Assembly (NCBI RefSeq): GCF_000336575.1
Contig: NZ_AOPO01000006.1
Coordinates: 124,001-188,000, forward strand
Source: Vreelandella titanicae BH1
Lineage (GTDB): Bacteria; Pseudomonadota; Gammaproteobacteria; Pseudomonadales; Halomonadaceae
Direction: 5' to 3'
DNA: 64,000 bases
The stretch's first letter is position 1; each line of letters opens with the position of its first letter. Under the pieces are notes generated by a model that worked only from the letters and a program-made list of their open reading frames with translations, ran no database searches and was not told the origin of the DNA. The position numbers and the translations under genes are program-made. Of this stretch, positions 41,627 to 50,519 are shown one piece after another.

Positions 41627-41640
41627 TCAGGAGAGCTGAC

Positions 41641-42873
41641 ATGCAGACGCACTTTACCGATGCCGACCTTCAGAAGCCGCATATTCAAGAAGCAGATCGC
41701 ATACTGCGCACCTGCGTGCACTGCGGTTTTTGTAACGCCACCTGCCCGACGTACCAGCTGTTAGGCGATGAGCGCGATGGCCCTCGTGGGCGTATCTATC
41801 TAATGAAAGAGCTGCTGGAGAGCCGCGACGATGACGATCAGGTAACCGATGAGACGCGCCTTCATCTTGATCGCTGCCTTACCTGTCTTAACTGTGAAAC
41901 CACCTGCCCTTCCGGCGTGGAGTACCACAAGCTGCTCAACATTGGCCGTGCCGAAATTGAGCGGCGCGTTCCTCGCCCGGCAGGTGAGCGGGCCCAGCGC
42001 TATGCGCTGCGAAAAATGATGGTCGAGCCCAAACGTTTCCAAGCGCTGCTAAAGCTGGGGCAAACCTTTAAACCACTGGTGCCTAGCAAGCTGCGCAATA
42101 AAATGCCCGCAGCGCCGATAGATGCAGGCGCACGCCCGGATGCCAACCGCCATACCCGGCGGGTATTGATGCTGGAAGGCTGCGTTCAGCCGGGGCTGTC
42201 ACCCAATACCAATGCTGCCACCACGCGGATTCTTGATCGGCTGGGCATTAGCGTAACGCCGGTGGCTGAATCGGGCTGCTGTGGCGCCGTTGATTTCCAC
42301 CTTAATGCCCAGGACGATGGCCGTGCACGCATGCGCGCCAATATTGATGCCTGGTGGCCGTACATTGAGCAAGGCACCGAAGCCATCGTTCAAACCGCCA
42401 GTGGCTGCGGCGCCTTTGTCAAAGAGTATGGTTACATGCTCAAGGATGACCCTGACTACGCCGTTAAAGCGCAAAAGGTGAGCACTCTAGCCAAAGATAT
42501 TGTCGAAATCCTACGCGATGAGCCGCTGGACGCCTTGAACGTTAACGCATCGCAACGACTGGCGTTCCACTGCCCCTGTACGCTGCAGCATGCCCAAAAA
42601 CTTAACGGTGCGGTCGAAGGCGTGCTGGGCAAGCTTGGCTTCGCGCTAACTCCGGTGCAGGATGCGCATCTTTGCTGCGGTTCGGCGGGTACCTATTCAA
42701 TCACCCAACCCGAACTGGCCACCCAACTGCGCGACAATAAGCTCAATGCGCTGGAGGCCGGAGACCCAGAGATGATCGTGACGGCTAATATCGGTTGCCA
42801 AACCCACTTGGCGGGCGCCAATCGCACTCCGGTACGCCACTGGGTTGAGATCGTCGATGCAGCGCTCACTTAA
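41641..42873 (+). CDS. glcF: Glycolate oxidase iron-sulfur subunit
   Basis: 410 aa. Two 4Fe-4S ferredoxin motifs: CVHCGFCNATCP (Cys 25, 28, 31, 35) and CLTCLNCETTCP (Cys 79, 82, 85, 89). Two CCG domains follow (ESGCCGAVDFH; AHLCCGSAGTYS). Passes electrons from GlcDE to the quinone pool. GGAGAG precedes the ATG. Confidence 0.95.
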   Translation: MQTHFTDADLQKPHIQEADRILRTCVHCGFCNATCPTYQLLGDERDGPRGRIYLMKELLESRDDDDQVTDETRLHLDRCLTCLNCETTCPSGVEYHKLLNIGRAEIERRVPRPAGERAQRYALRKMMVEPKRFQALLKLGQTFKPLVPSKLRNKMPAAPIDAGARPDANRHTRRVLMLEGCVQPGLSPNTNAATTRILDRLGISVTPVAESGCCGAVDFHLNAQDDGRARMRANIDAWWPYIEQGTEAIVQTASGCGAFVKEYGYMLKDDPDYAVKAQKVSTLAKDIVEILRDEPLDALNVNASQRLAFHCPCTLQHAQKLNGAVEGVLGKLGFALTPVQDAHLCCGSAGTYSITQPELATQLRDNKLNALEAGDPEMIVTANIGCQTHLAGANRTPVRHWVEIVDAALT

Positions 42874-42958
42874 CGCTTCACCACTAACCCTTAACCCCAA
42901 GCCGCGCAGGTTTTAACAGCGCGGCTATTTTCACTCCTCCCTTAACAAGGATTTAAAC

Positions 42959-43363
42959 ATGCAAACAAAAGCCATTCTCGCTCAGAGCGATGTGATCAAC
43001 GTACTCGACGCCGCTCAGAAAGAGGCTGACAGCAAAAGCTGGCCGGTGACCATCGCAGTAACCGACGACGGCGGCCACCTGTTAGCGCTGCGGCGTTTGG
43101 ATGGCGCAGCCCCTTTCAGCGCCGAAGTCGCTACGCAAAAAGCGCGCAGTGCGGCGCTAGGTCGTAAAGAGACCCAGGTGTTTGAAGAGATGATTAATGG
43201 CGGCCGCACTGCGTTCGTCACCGCACCGCTGCAAGGCCTGCTTTCAGGTGGCGTGCCGATTACTGTTGACGGTCATGTGGTAGGTGCCGTGGGCATTTCC
43301 GGCGTAAAACCCGACCAGGATGTGCAGGTTGCCAAAGCAGGCGTTGCCGCGATTGCGGGCTAA
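42959..43363 (+). CDS. glcG: GlcG/HbpS-family protein
   Basis: 134 aa. The DUF336/GlcG fold is seen from VINVLDAAQKEADSKSWPVTIAV, GGHLLALRRLDGA, and GVPITVDGHVVGAVGISG. Members near glc genes have no fixed function; HbpS relatives bind haem. Close behind glcF (85 bases), followed by a strong terminator, so it closes the operon. Confidence 0.88.
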   Translation: MQTKAILAQSDVINVLDAAQKEADSKSWPVTIAVTDDGGHLLALRRLDGAAPFSAEVATQKARSAALGRKETQVFEEMINGGRTAFVTAPLQGLLSGGVPITVDGHVVGAVGISGVKPDQDVQVAKAGVAAIAG

Positions 43364-43391
43364 CAGCTGCAACTTAAGATGCAGACATACG

Positions 43392-43424
43392 AAAAAGCCC
43401 GGATCAATGATCCGGGCTTTTTTT
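43392..43424 (+). terminator. Intrinsic terminator of the glc operon
   Basis: AAAAAGCCCGGATCA and TGATCCGGGCTTTTTTT form a long perfect stem with a tight loop and a T-run. It also separates the operon from the convergent tRNA genes. Confidence 0.9.
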
Positions 43425-43473
43425 GAATTCGTTCGGCCAATGCCGATATATTGCTAACAACTCAAATGCTTAA

Positions 43474-43550
43474 TGGCGGACCGGACGAGACTCGAACTCG
43501 CGACCTCCGGCGTGACAGGCCGGCATTCTAACCGACTGAACTACCGGTCC
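43474..43550 (-). tRNA. tRNA-Asp (GTC)
   Basis: 77 bases with encoded CCA. Read leftward: acceptor GGACCGG, D-arm with AGTTCAGTCGG, anticodon loop CTGTCAC giving GTC, T-arm GTTCGAGTC, 3' end CCGGTCCGCCA. Identical in sequence to the copies at 43770 and 43887. Confidence 0.96.
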
Positions 43551-43627
43551 ACGTTAAAGCACTTTTAAAACAACCATCGAAGCTAACATTTATAAGCGGT
43601 TCAGAGGCGCTTCCAAAGGGTAGACGA

Positions 43628-43703
43628 TGGTGGGTGGTACTGGGTTCGAACCAGTGACCCCCAGCTTGTAAGGCTGGTGCTCTCCCAACTGAGCTAACCA
43701 CCC
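43628..43703 (-). tRNA. tRNA-Val (TAC)
   Basis: 76 bases with CCA. Acceptor GGGTGGT, D-arm TAGCTCAGTTGG, anticodon loop CTTACAA giving TAC, T-arm GTTCGAACC, end ACCACCCACCA. Identical to the copy at 44037. Confidence 0.96.
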
Positions 43704-43769
43704 AATCCATTGGTAAGTAATTGCTGTGCTTACCAACTTTTTCTTACCAGCTTAGCTTAGCAGTTATCG

Positions 43770-43846
43770 TGGCGGACCGGACGAGACTCGAACTCGCGAC
43801 CTCCGGCGTGACAGGCCGGCATTCTAACCGACTGAACTACCGGTCC
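43770..43846 (-). tRNA. tRNA-Asp (GTC)
   Basis: Second identical tRNA-Asp copy, 77 bases, CCA encoded, GTC anticodon. Confidence 0.96.
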
Positions 43847-43886
43847 GAATTGCGATAACAACTATTAGCAGACGTTGATTTGATGA

Positions 43887-43963
43887 TGGCGGACCGGACG
43901 AGACTCGAACTCGCGACCTCCGGCGTGACAGGCCGGCATTCTAACCGACTGAACTACCGGTCC
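43887..43963 (-). tRNA. tRNA-Asp (GTC)
   Basis: Third identical tRNA-Asp copy, 77 bases, 40 bases from the second copy. Confidence 0.96.
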
Positions 43964-44036
43964 GTTATGCACATCAAATACAGGTCGTACTAGGTACTAC
44001 TTTCACACTTCCAGACCATCTTTCAAAAACTTAAGA

Positions 44037-44112
44037 TGGTGGGTGGTACTGGGTTCGAACCAGTGACCCCCAGCTTGTAAGGCTGGTGCTCTCCCAACTG
44101 AGCTAACCACCC
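44037..44112 (-). tRNA. tRNA-Val (TAC)
   Basis: Second identical tRNA-Val copy and the promoter-proximal gene of the cluster, which reads Val-Asp-Asp-Val-Asp in the direction of transcription. Confidence 0.96.
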
Positions 44113-44183
44113 GCTGGTCACGTGGCGCTGCATTCTACAGAAGGCTTACCGAATGTCAACATGCCGCGTTTAAAAATCGTATT

Positions 44184-44951
44184 CTAAACCAGCGCGTTAC
44201 TCTCTTCCGTAAGGCCTGTGCCATGAGCGCGGACGAAGGATGCCGCAACTTGGGTAGCCTCGTCAATCAAAACCGTTTGGGTCAGGCCAGAAAATCGTCG
44301 TGGCTTAAAGTCATGGTCGCCATCCTTCAGCCAAGCAAGCTGCGCGTTTGGCGGCAGTGTATAGCCGGCTACCTCGTCTCGAGTTCCGAAAGGATCACGC
44401 TCGCCCTGTAAAATCAGCATGGGGCAGGCAATCTTGGGCCAGTGATCCAGGCGAAGCTTGTCAGGCGCTTTAGTAGGATGAAACGGGTAACCCGCTACCA
44501 CTACACCCGGCACAGCGCCCTTGCATGGCTGTTCACTGGCAAATAGGGTCGCCACTCGGCCGCCCATCGATTTGCCTCCAATCCATAGCGGTTCGTCAAA
44601 TAGGTCAGCAAGTAGCGCATACCATTGGGCAAACTGATCAAGGGACTGGGCGATAGGCGGCGGCGGTCGACGTTTGCCGGTTTCCTGCATCTGCTGCATA
44701 TAGGGGAAATCAATACATAAAACCTGAACACCCTGAGCCGCCAGCGAGGTGACAAATTGACGCATGAAGGGTGACTGCTGACCAGCCCCTGCGCCATGGG
44801 CAAACAGCAACCGACCTCGCTTGGCGTGACCATGAACAGTTAACGGCCCCATGCCCTGCACCAGAAAGGCGCCATTTGGCTGGCGCTTAAGCGTCTCTTT
44901 TAACCCCTTGGGAGGCACCTCGATATACCCAGACAAAACGTAATGTGACAC
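44184..44951 (-). CDS. Alpha/beta-hydrolase family protein (KANL3/Tex30-like)
   Basis: 255 aa. Catalytic triad visible: nucleophile in GGKSMGGR (Ser128), LQGERDPFG (Asp186), DGDHDFKP (His213). LLFAHGAGAGQQSPFM is the oxyanion region of the KANL3/Tex30 branch. Substrate unknown; probably a cytoplasmic esterase or similar. It lies upstream of the tRNA cluster on the same strand and is divergent from ccoN. Confidence 0.85.
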   Translation of the reverse strand: MSHYVLSGYIEVPPKGLKETLKRQPNGAFLVQGMGPLTVHGHAKRGRLLFAHGAGAGQQSPFMRQFVTSLAAQGVQVLCIDFPYMQQMQETGKRRPPPPIAQSLDQFAQWYALLADLFDEPLWIGGKSMGGRVATLFASEQPCKGAVPGVVVAGYPFHPTKAPDKLRLDHWPKIACPMLILQGERDPFGTRDEVAGYTLPPNAQLAWLKDGDHDFKPRRFSGLTQTVLIDEATQVAASFVRAHGTGLTEESNALV

Positions 44952-45032
44952 CTATCGCTCCTGATAATTCAGTCTTTAACCAATTGGTGTGTTCAGGTTA
45001 AGCCCTGGCTGCGCTAGAATCTTGGTCGGATC

Positions 45033-45046
45033 TTGACCTGCATCAT
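45033..45046. promoter_or_regulatory. Probable Fnr/Anr box before ccoN
   Basis: TTGACCTGCATCAT matches TTGATnnnnATCAA at 8 of 10 positions, 70 bases upstream of ccoN. An Anr-type regulator gene closes this locus (55527-56273), which fits oxygen-limited induction of cbb3 oxidase. Confidence 0.55.
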
Positions 45047-45115
45047 CAAGCGGGTGGTCGCACCCGTGCAAAATGCCACGGGTTACCCCCTAACCGCGTT
45101 CGATGGGAACATGAC

Positions 45116-46540
45116 ATGAGCACAGCATTTGAACACCCGACCTACAACTACAAGGTGGTTCGGCAGTTCGCGATTATGACCGTTGTGTGGGGCATTGTGG
45201 GAATGACAGTGGGTGTCATCCTCGCCTCGCAACTGGTTTGGCCGCAACTGAACCTTGGCCTACCTTGGACTAGCTTTGGGCGCCTGCGTCCGTTACACAC
45301 TAACGCCGTAATTTTCGCCTTTGGCGGTTCGGCGCTCTTTGCCACGTCGTACTACGTTGTCCAGCGTACCTGTCAGACACGGCTTTTCTCTGACAAGTTA
45401 GCGGCCTTTACCTTTTGGGGCTGGCAAGCGGTCATTATCTCAGCGGTAGTGTCCCTGCCCATGGGCTACACCACGACCAAGGAGTACGCTGAGCTTGAGT
45501 GGCCGATCAATATTTTGATCGCGGTCGTATGGATCAGCTACGCCATTGTGTTCCTAATGACGATCAAAAAACGCACCACGTCGCACATTTATGTGGCGAA
45601 CTGGTTCTTCGCGGCGTTTATTTTGACCGTTGCGGTGCTGCATATCGTCAACAACGCGGCCATCCCAGTGACCCCCATGTACTCCACCTCGATCTATGCC
45701 GGAGCAGTGGACGCGATGGTGCAGTGGTGGTATGGACACAACGCGGTAGGCTTCTTCCTAACTGCAGGCTTCCTGGGCATGATGTACTACTTCGTGCCGA
45801 AGCAGGCTGAGCGTCCGATCTACTCCTACCGTCTTTCAATCGTCCACTTCTGGGCATTGATCATGATCTACATGTGGGCAGGCCCTCACCACCTGCACTA
45901 CACAGCGCTGCCGAACTGGGCACAGTCGCTGGGTATGATTATGTCGATCATCCTGTTGGCTCCCTCCTGGGGTGGCATGATCAACGGCATGATGACCCTA
46001 TCAGGGGCTTGGCATAAGCTGCGCACGGATCCCACGCTACGCTTTTTGGTGGTTGCTCTGTCGTTCTACGGCATGTCTACCTTTGAAGGCCCGATGATGG
46101 CGATTAAGACCGTCAACGCGCTTTCGCACTACACTGATTGGACCATTGGTCACGTTCACTCCGGCGCGCTTGGCTGGGTAGCGATGATCACCATCGGCTC
46201 GATGTATCACCTGATTCCGCGCGTCTTTGGTCGCACTGAAATGTACTCGATCAACCTGATCGCCGTGCACTTCTGGCTGGCCACGATCGGCACCGTGCTA
46301 TACATCGCCTCCATGTGGGTTAACGGTATTCTGCAAGGCTTGATGTGGCGTGCGATCAACCCTGACGGCACCTTGATGTACACCTTTGTTGAAGCCGTTG
46401 AAGCCAGCGCACCGGGCTACTTTGTTCGCTTAATCGGCGGCCTCTTCTGGGTCACCGGCATGCTGATCATGGCGTTCAACGTTTACATGACCGTTAAGCG
46501 TCGTGAGGCCATCAGCCATTCAGCGCCACAAGCTGCTTAA
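45116..46540 (+). CDS. ccoN: Cytochrome c oxidase cbb3-type, subunit I
   Basis: 474 aa, 12 membrane helices. Haem and CuB ligands lie in [45 protein letters not shown] and [18 protein letters not shown] segments ([10 protein letters not shown]). Catalytic haem-copper subunit reducing O2 at high affinity under microaerobic conditions. First gene of ccoNOQP. Confidence 0.96.
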   Translation: MSTAFEHPTYNYKVVRQFAIMTVVWGIVGMTVGVILASQLVWPQLNLGLPWTSFGRLRPLHTNAVIFAFGGSALFATSYYVVQRTCQTRLFSDKLAAFTFWGWQAVIISAVVSLPMGYTTTKEYAELEWPINILIAVVWISYAIVFLMTIKKRTTSHIYVANWFFAAFILTVAVLHIVNNAAIPVTPMYSTSIYAGAVDAMVQWWYGHNAVGFFLTAGFLGMMYYFVPKQAERPIYSYRLSIVHFWALIMIYMWAGPHHLHYTALPNWAQSLGMIMSIILLAPSWGGMINGMMTLSGAWHKLRTDPTLRFLVVALSFYGMSTFEGPMMAIKTVNALSHYTDWTIGHVHSGALGWVAMITIGSMYHLIPRVFGRTEMYSINLIAVHFWLATIGTVLYIASMWVNGILQGLMWRAINPDGTLMYTFVEAVEASAPGYFVRLIGGLFWVTGMLIMAFNVYMTVKRREAISHSAPQAA

Positions 46541-46559
46541 ACCGGGGAAGTTGAGACCA

Positions 46560-47168
46560 ATGAAACACGAGATTGTCGAAAAGAACGTTGGCCTGCTTGC
46601 CGTGTTGATCCTTGTCGTGATCAGTTTCGGCGGCTTGGCGGAGGTGGTTCCACTGTTTTTCCAGAAGCAGACCACCGAGCCGGTTGAAGGCCTGGAGCCG
46701 CTGTCAGCCCTGGAGCTGGAAGGCCGTGACATCTATCGCCGCGAAGGTTGCGTGGGCTGTCACTCGCAAATGGTGCGCCCGTTCCGTGCGGAAACCGAGC
46801 GCTATGGCCACTACAATGTAGCGGGCGAGCAGGTGTATGAGCACAACTTCCTATGGGGCTCCAAGCGCACCGGTCCAGACCTGGCACGTGTTGGCGGCCG
46901 CTATAGCGATGACTGGCACCGTGCTCACCTCTACAATCCCCGGGATGTAGTCCCTGAATCGGTAATGCCGGCTTACCCCTGGCTGTTTGAAAACACCCTC
47001 GATGGTGATGCCACTCCCCAAAAGATGCGTACGCTGCGTCAACTGGGCGTGCCCTATACCGACGAAGATATCGCCAACGCTACTGACGACGTACGCGGCA
47101 CCCAGGAAATCACCGCCCTGGTCGCGTACTTACAGCAGCTCGGAACCGTGCTCGAGGGCACTCGCTAA
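46560..47168 (+). CDS. ccoO: Cytochrome c oxidase cbb3-type, subunit II (mono-haem c)
   Basis: 202 aa from ATG 46560 ([15 protein letters not shown]), 19 bases after ccoN; the open frame further upstream is inside ccoN. One N-terminal membrane anchor, then the c-type haem site CVGCH (Cys64, Cys67, His68) and [18 protein letters not shown] provides the distal Met. Transfers electrons to CcoN. Confidence 0.96.
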   Translation: MKHEIVEKNVGLLAVLILVVISFGGLAEVVPLFFQKQTTEPVEGLEPLSALELEGRDIYRREGCVGCHSQMVRPFRAETERYGHYNVAGEQVYEHNFLWGSKRTGPDLARVGGRYSDDWHRAHLYNPRDVVPESVMPAYPWLFENTLDGDATPQKMRTLRQLGVPYTDEDIANATDDVRGTQEITALVAYLQQLGTVLEGTR

Positions 47169-47171
47169 GTT

Positions 47172-47396
47172 ATGGATACGGGAACTTTTCGCGGCCTCAT
47201 CACGCTGATCTTGATTTTCGCGTTTATCGGCATTGCCCTCTGGGCGTACTCCAAGCGACGCAAGCCAGATTTCGACGAAGCGGCTAATTTGCCCTTTGCA
47301 GACGACGATGAGCAACCGACCAGTGACAAGCACGCTTCGCGTGAACGCGACAGCGAAGCGCATTCCCGCGACGACAGGGGAGATAAGAATATATGA
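47172..47396 (+). CDS. ccoQ: cbb3 oxidase small subunit
   Basis: 74 aa. One membrane helix (GLITLILIFAFIGIALWAYS) followed by a basic KRRKPDFDEAA stretch, the FixQ pattern, and a long charged tail. It stabilises the oxidase complex. The stop overlaps ccoP as ATGA. Confidence 0.93.
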   Translation: MDTGTFRGLITLILIFAFIGIALWAYSKRRKPDFDEAANLPFADDDEQPTSDKHASRERDSEAHSRDDRGDKNI

Positions 47397-48322
47397 GTAA
47401 TCTATGGGGTGACTCCCTATCCGGCTTCTGGAGCGCCTGGATCATTATCATTACGCTGGGCACGATCGCGCTGAGCGTATGGATACTGCTGGCCAACCGC
47501 CGTACCGATAAAACACCTGACGCGGACGGTAACGTTGAAACCACCGGCCACGCCGCCGATGGCATTGAAGAGTATGACAACCCGCTGCCAAAGTGGTGGT
47601 TCCAGCTTTTCGTCATAACAGTAATTTTTGCACTGGTCTATTTGGTACTCTATCCCGGCCTGGGCAACTACGCAGGTATCTTTGGTTGGTCGCAAGAGGG
47701 TCAATGGGAAGAGGAAGTGGCTCAAGCCGAAGAGCGCTTCACGCCGATTTTTGCCCAGTATCAGGAGGTGCCCATTCCTGAGCTTGCCGAAGATCCGGAG
47801 GCGATGCAGGTCGCTGAACGTATCTACCAAAACAACTGCGCAGTGTGTCACGGCTCCAACGCTCAGGGCGGTTATGGCTTTCCCAACCTGACCGATGACG
47901 ATTGGCTATACGGCGGTGAGCCAGAAAATATTTTGACCACTCTCAATAATGGCCGTAACGGCCTAATGCCCTCCTGGCAGCAACTGGGTCAGGAGAATAT
48001 TGAGAACCTGACGCAATACGTACTTTCGCTGTCTAATGAAGAACATGACGAGGCGCAGGCTGAACAGGGCGAAAGCACCTTTATGGCGGTGTGTGCTGCC
48101 TGCCACGGCCCCAGCGGCACGGGTAACACGGCTCTCGGCGCACCCAACCTGACCGATAACACTTGGCTTTATTTGGCACCCGGCCAGGAAGTCGGTGACT
48201 CTATCCGTCAAACGCTGCGTAACGGCCGTAACGGTCATATGCCTGCGCAAGCGGCCTATATTGGTGAAGAGCGTGTTCATCTGGTTGCCGCCTATGTGTA
48301 TAGCCTGCGCTTAGCGGACTGA
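47393..48322 (+). CDS. ccoP: Cytochrome c oxidase cbb3-type, subunit III (di-haem c)
   Basis: 309 aa. Two N-terminal membrane helices, then EYDNPLPKWWFQLF, the CcoP signature, and two CxxCH haem sites: CAVCH (149-153) and CAACH (234-238). Accepts electrons from soluble or membrane cytochromes c and passes them to CcoO. Followed by a terminator. Confidence 0.96.
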   Translation: MSNLWGDSLSGFWSAWIIIITLGTIALSVWILLANRRTDKTPDADGNVETTGHAADGIEEYDNPLPKWWFQLFVITVIFALVYLVLYPGLGNYAGIFGWSQEGQWEEEVAQAEERFTPIFAQYQEVPIPELAEDPEAMQVAERIYQNNCAVCHGSNAQGGYGFPNLTDDDWLYGGEPENILTTLNNGRNGLMPSWQQLGQENIENLTQYVLSLSNEEHDEAQAEQGESTFMAVCAACHGPSGTGNTALGAPNLTDNTWLYLAPGQEVGDSIRQTLRNGRNGHMPAQAAYIGEERVHLVAAYVYSLRLAD

Positions 48323-48370
48323 TTGACCGCTGACAGATAGCAGTTACCGTCAGCAACGCTAGCCAAGCAA

Positions 48371-48400
48371 GGGTGCGGCCCCAAACCGCACCCTTTCTTT
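48371..48400 (+). terminator. Intrinsic terminator after ccoNOQP
   Basis: GGGTGCGG and CCGCACCC form an 8-bp perfect stem around CCCCAAA, followed by TTTCTTT. Confidence 0.82.
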
Positions 48401-48542
48401 ATACCCAACCCGATACAATATTAACGAAACACCTAGACCGCGACTAAGCATCATATTTAACAAAGCACTTCCTTTAATTGAGCATTTCGTCTAGTTGAAG
48501 AAAGGTGCCACCTCTCCTGCCTTCTGAGCCGGGAATATCGCC

Positions 48543-49979
48543 ATGGAAAAGATACCAAGCCAAGACGTCACGCCGAATCCGGTGGGACATCACGTTCCCT
48601 CTGAAACGGTTACCCAAGAAATGTACGCCAAGCGGCGACACATTTACGTGCGCGAAATTAAAGGCGTTTTCCAAAAGCTACGGCGCAGTGCCAACTGGGC
48701 GTTAATGCTGGCATTTTTTCTTTTACCGTGGATTAACATCGGTGGTCGGCCGTTAATTCTATTCGACCTGCCTAACCGTGAATTCCATATTTTTAGCGCC
48801 ACGTTTTACCCGCAGGAGTTCATCCTGCTGTCATGGCTGCTGATTATCTGCGCCTTTGGGCTATTTTTTATTACCGTTTTTGCGGGTCGGGTCTGGTGTG
48901 GCTACACCTGTCCGCAAAGCGTTTGGACATTTCTATTCATTTGGCTTGAACACCGTATCGAGGGCTCGCGCAATCGGCGCATCAAACTCGATAACCAACC
49001 GATGACCGCCGACAAAGCTTGGCGCAAGGGGGCTAAACACACGGCCTGGCTGCTCATTGCCCTCGCCACCGGCATTACCTTTGTGGGTTACTTCACGCCG
49101 ATTCGTGATTTAGTGACAGAGCTCCCCACCCTTGAAGCTCACGGCTGGTCCTACTTCTGGGTTGGTTTTTTCCTGGTATTTACTTACCTCAACGCGGGCT
49201 GGCTGCGCGAACAGGTGTGCATCTACATGTGCCCCTATGCGCGTTTCCAATCGGTCATGTTTGACCGCGACACATTGATCGTCTCCTACGATGAATCACG
49301 TGGCGAACCCCGTGGTCATCGCAAAAAAAACCTAAGCCATTTAGAAGCCCGCGAGGCAGGCTATGGCGACTGTATCGATTGTGACCTTTGCGTGCAGGTC
49401 TGTCCTACCGGCATCGATATCCGCGATGGACTGCAGTACGAGTGTATTACCTGCGCCGCCTGTATCGATGCCTGCGATAGCGTGATGGATAAAATGGGCT
49501 ACCCGCGGGGTTTGGTGCGCTACACCACCGAAAATGCCCTGGAGGGCAAAAAGAGCCATATCATGCGCCCACGCCTGCTCGGTTATTTCGCCGCCCTGGT
49601 GCTGATGGTGGGCACCTTTGCCTGGGCCATTAACGACCGTATGCCGCTCAATTTTGATGCTGAGCGCGAGCGCACCCAGCTCTACCAAATGACCCGCGAC
49701 GGTCAGATTAGCAATGTATTTAGCCTGACCATTCGCAACCTGGATGATCAAGACCACACCTACCAGCTAAGCGTTGCTGGATTGCCCAGCCTCACTCTAG
49801 ACAGCAGTACTATTAGCGTACCCGCGGGGGAGTCGCGCTTCGAAGCCGTCACCGTGACCGCCGATCCCGACGATTTACAGCAACCCAGCCACCCCATTGT
49901 ATTCACGCTGCAGGCTCAACAGGATGCGGATATTCGTATCGAGCGCGAAACCAGCTTCCTGGGCAATATTAGGAGATAA
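48543..49979 (+). CDS. ccoG: Cytochrome c oxidase accessory protein CcoG
   Basis: 478 aa. Five membrane segments, ferredoxin-like clusters CDLCVQVCPTGIDIRDG and CITCAACIDACD, plus GRVWCGYTCPQSVWT. The C-terminal Ig-like domain follows. CcoG (RdxA/FixG) reduces or handles copper for cbb3 assembly. Opens the second assembly operon. Confidence 0.94.
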   Translation: MEKIPSQDVTPNPVGHHVPSETVTQEMYAKRRHIYVREIKGVFQKLRRSANWALMLAFFLLPWINIGGRPLILFDLPNREFHIFSATFYPQEFILLSWLLIICAFGLFFITVFAGRVWCGYTCPQSVWTFLFIWLEHRIEGSRNRRIKLDNQPMTADKAWRKGAKHTAWLLIALATGITFVGYFTPIRDLVTELPTLEAHGWSYFWVGFFLVFTYLNAGWLREQVCIYMCPYARFQSVMFDRDTLIVSYDESRGEPRGHRKKNLSHLEAREAGYGDCIDCDLCVQVCPTGIDIRDGLQYECITCAACIDACDSVMDKMGYPRGLVRYTTENALEGKKSHIMRPRLLGYFAALVLMVGTFAWAINDRMPLNFDAERERTQLYQMTRDGQISNVFSLTIRNLDDQDHTYQLSVAGLPSLTLDSSTISVPAGESRFEAVTVTADPDDLQQPSHPIVFTLQAQQDADIRIERETSFLGNIRR

Positions 49980-49985
49980 GCAACT

Positions 49986-50519
49986 ATGTCATCCCTACCC
50001 TCTGGCGATAAGGTAACGCCTTGGTATAAGCAGTTTTGGCCGTGGTTTTTAATCGGCATTCTGCTCTCATCCATTATGTTTAGTATTACCTTTGCCGTTA
50101 TGTCGGTTAAAAGCTTCGATGGCATGGTTGTTCAGGAGGATTATTACAAGCATGGCAAAGCCATCAATATGGTGCTTGCCAAGCAAGACCGTGCCAGAGA
50201 GTTAAACCTAAGCGCAGATTTACGCCTTGATCCGCTTACCAGCGATATTGTGATTGATTTAAGCGGCGATGCGCGTCCCGACAAACTCTATTTGGATTTT
50301 ATCTTCCCTACCGAAGATGATCGTGATCAATCCTTCGTACTTGAGCATGTCCGTGACGGCCGCTATATCACACAAGGCCCTGACAACCTGCGTTACCGCT
50401 GGTATCTGCAGATTCAGCCCGCGCTGGAAAATGCCGATTGGCGCCTTACCGGTGAAGCCACATTCCCCGATGAAGACAGCGTCACACTACTGCCGGGAGG
50501 ACGCAAAGCAAGCGAATGA
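49986..50519 (+). CDS. ccoH: FixH family cbb3 assembly protein
   Basis: 177 aa. One N-terminal membrane anchor (FLIGILLSSIMFSITFAVMSV) with the FixH pattern VVQEDYYKHGKAINMVLAKQDRA. Needed for cbb3 assembly in other bacteria. Its stop overlaps ccoI as ATGA. Confidence 0.9.
   Translation: MSSLPSGDKVTPWYKQFWPWFLIGILLSSIMFSITFAVMSVKSFDGMVVQEDYYKHGKAINMVLAKQDRARELNLSADLRLDPLTSDIVIDLSGDARPDKLYLDFIFPTEDDRDQSFVLEHVRDGRYITQGPDNLRYRWYLQIQPALENADWRLTGEATFPDEDSVTLLPGGRKASE

Noticed and set aside
43528..43710. 60-codon leftward frame across the tRNA genes
   Set aside because: It runs through tRNA-Asp and tRNA-Val sequences and is not protein coding.
44979..44988. ACCAATTGGT palindrome before ccoN
   Set aside because: Short palindrome without a second copy in the window or a recognised regulator pattern.
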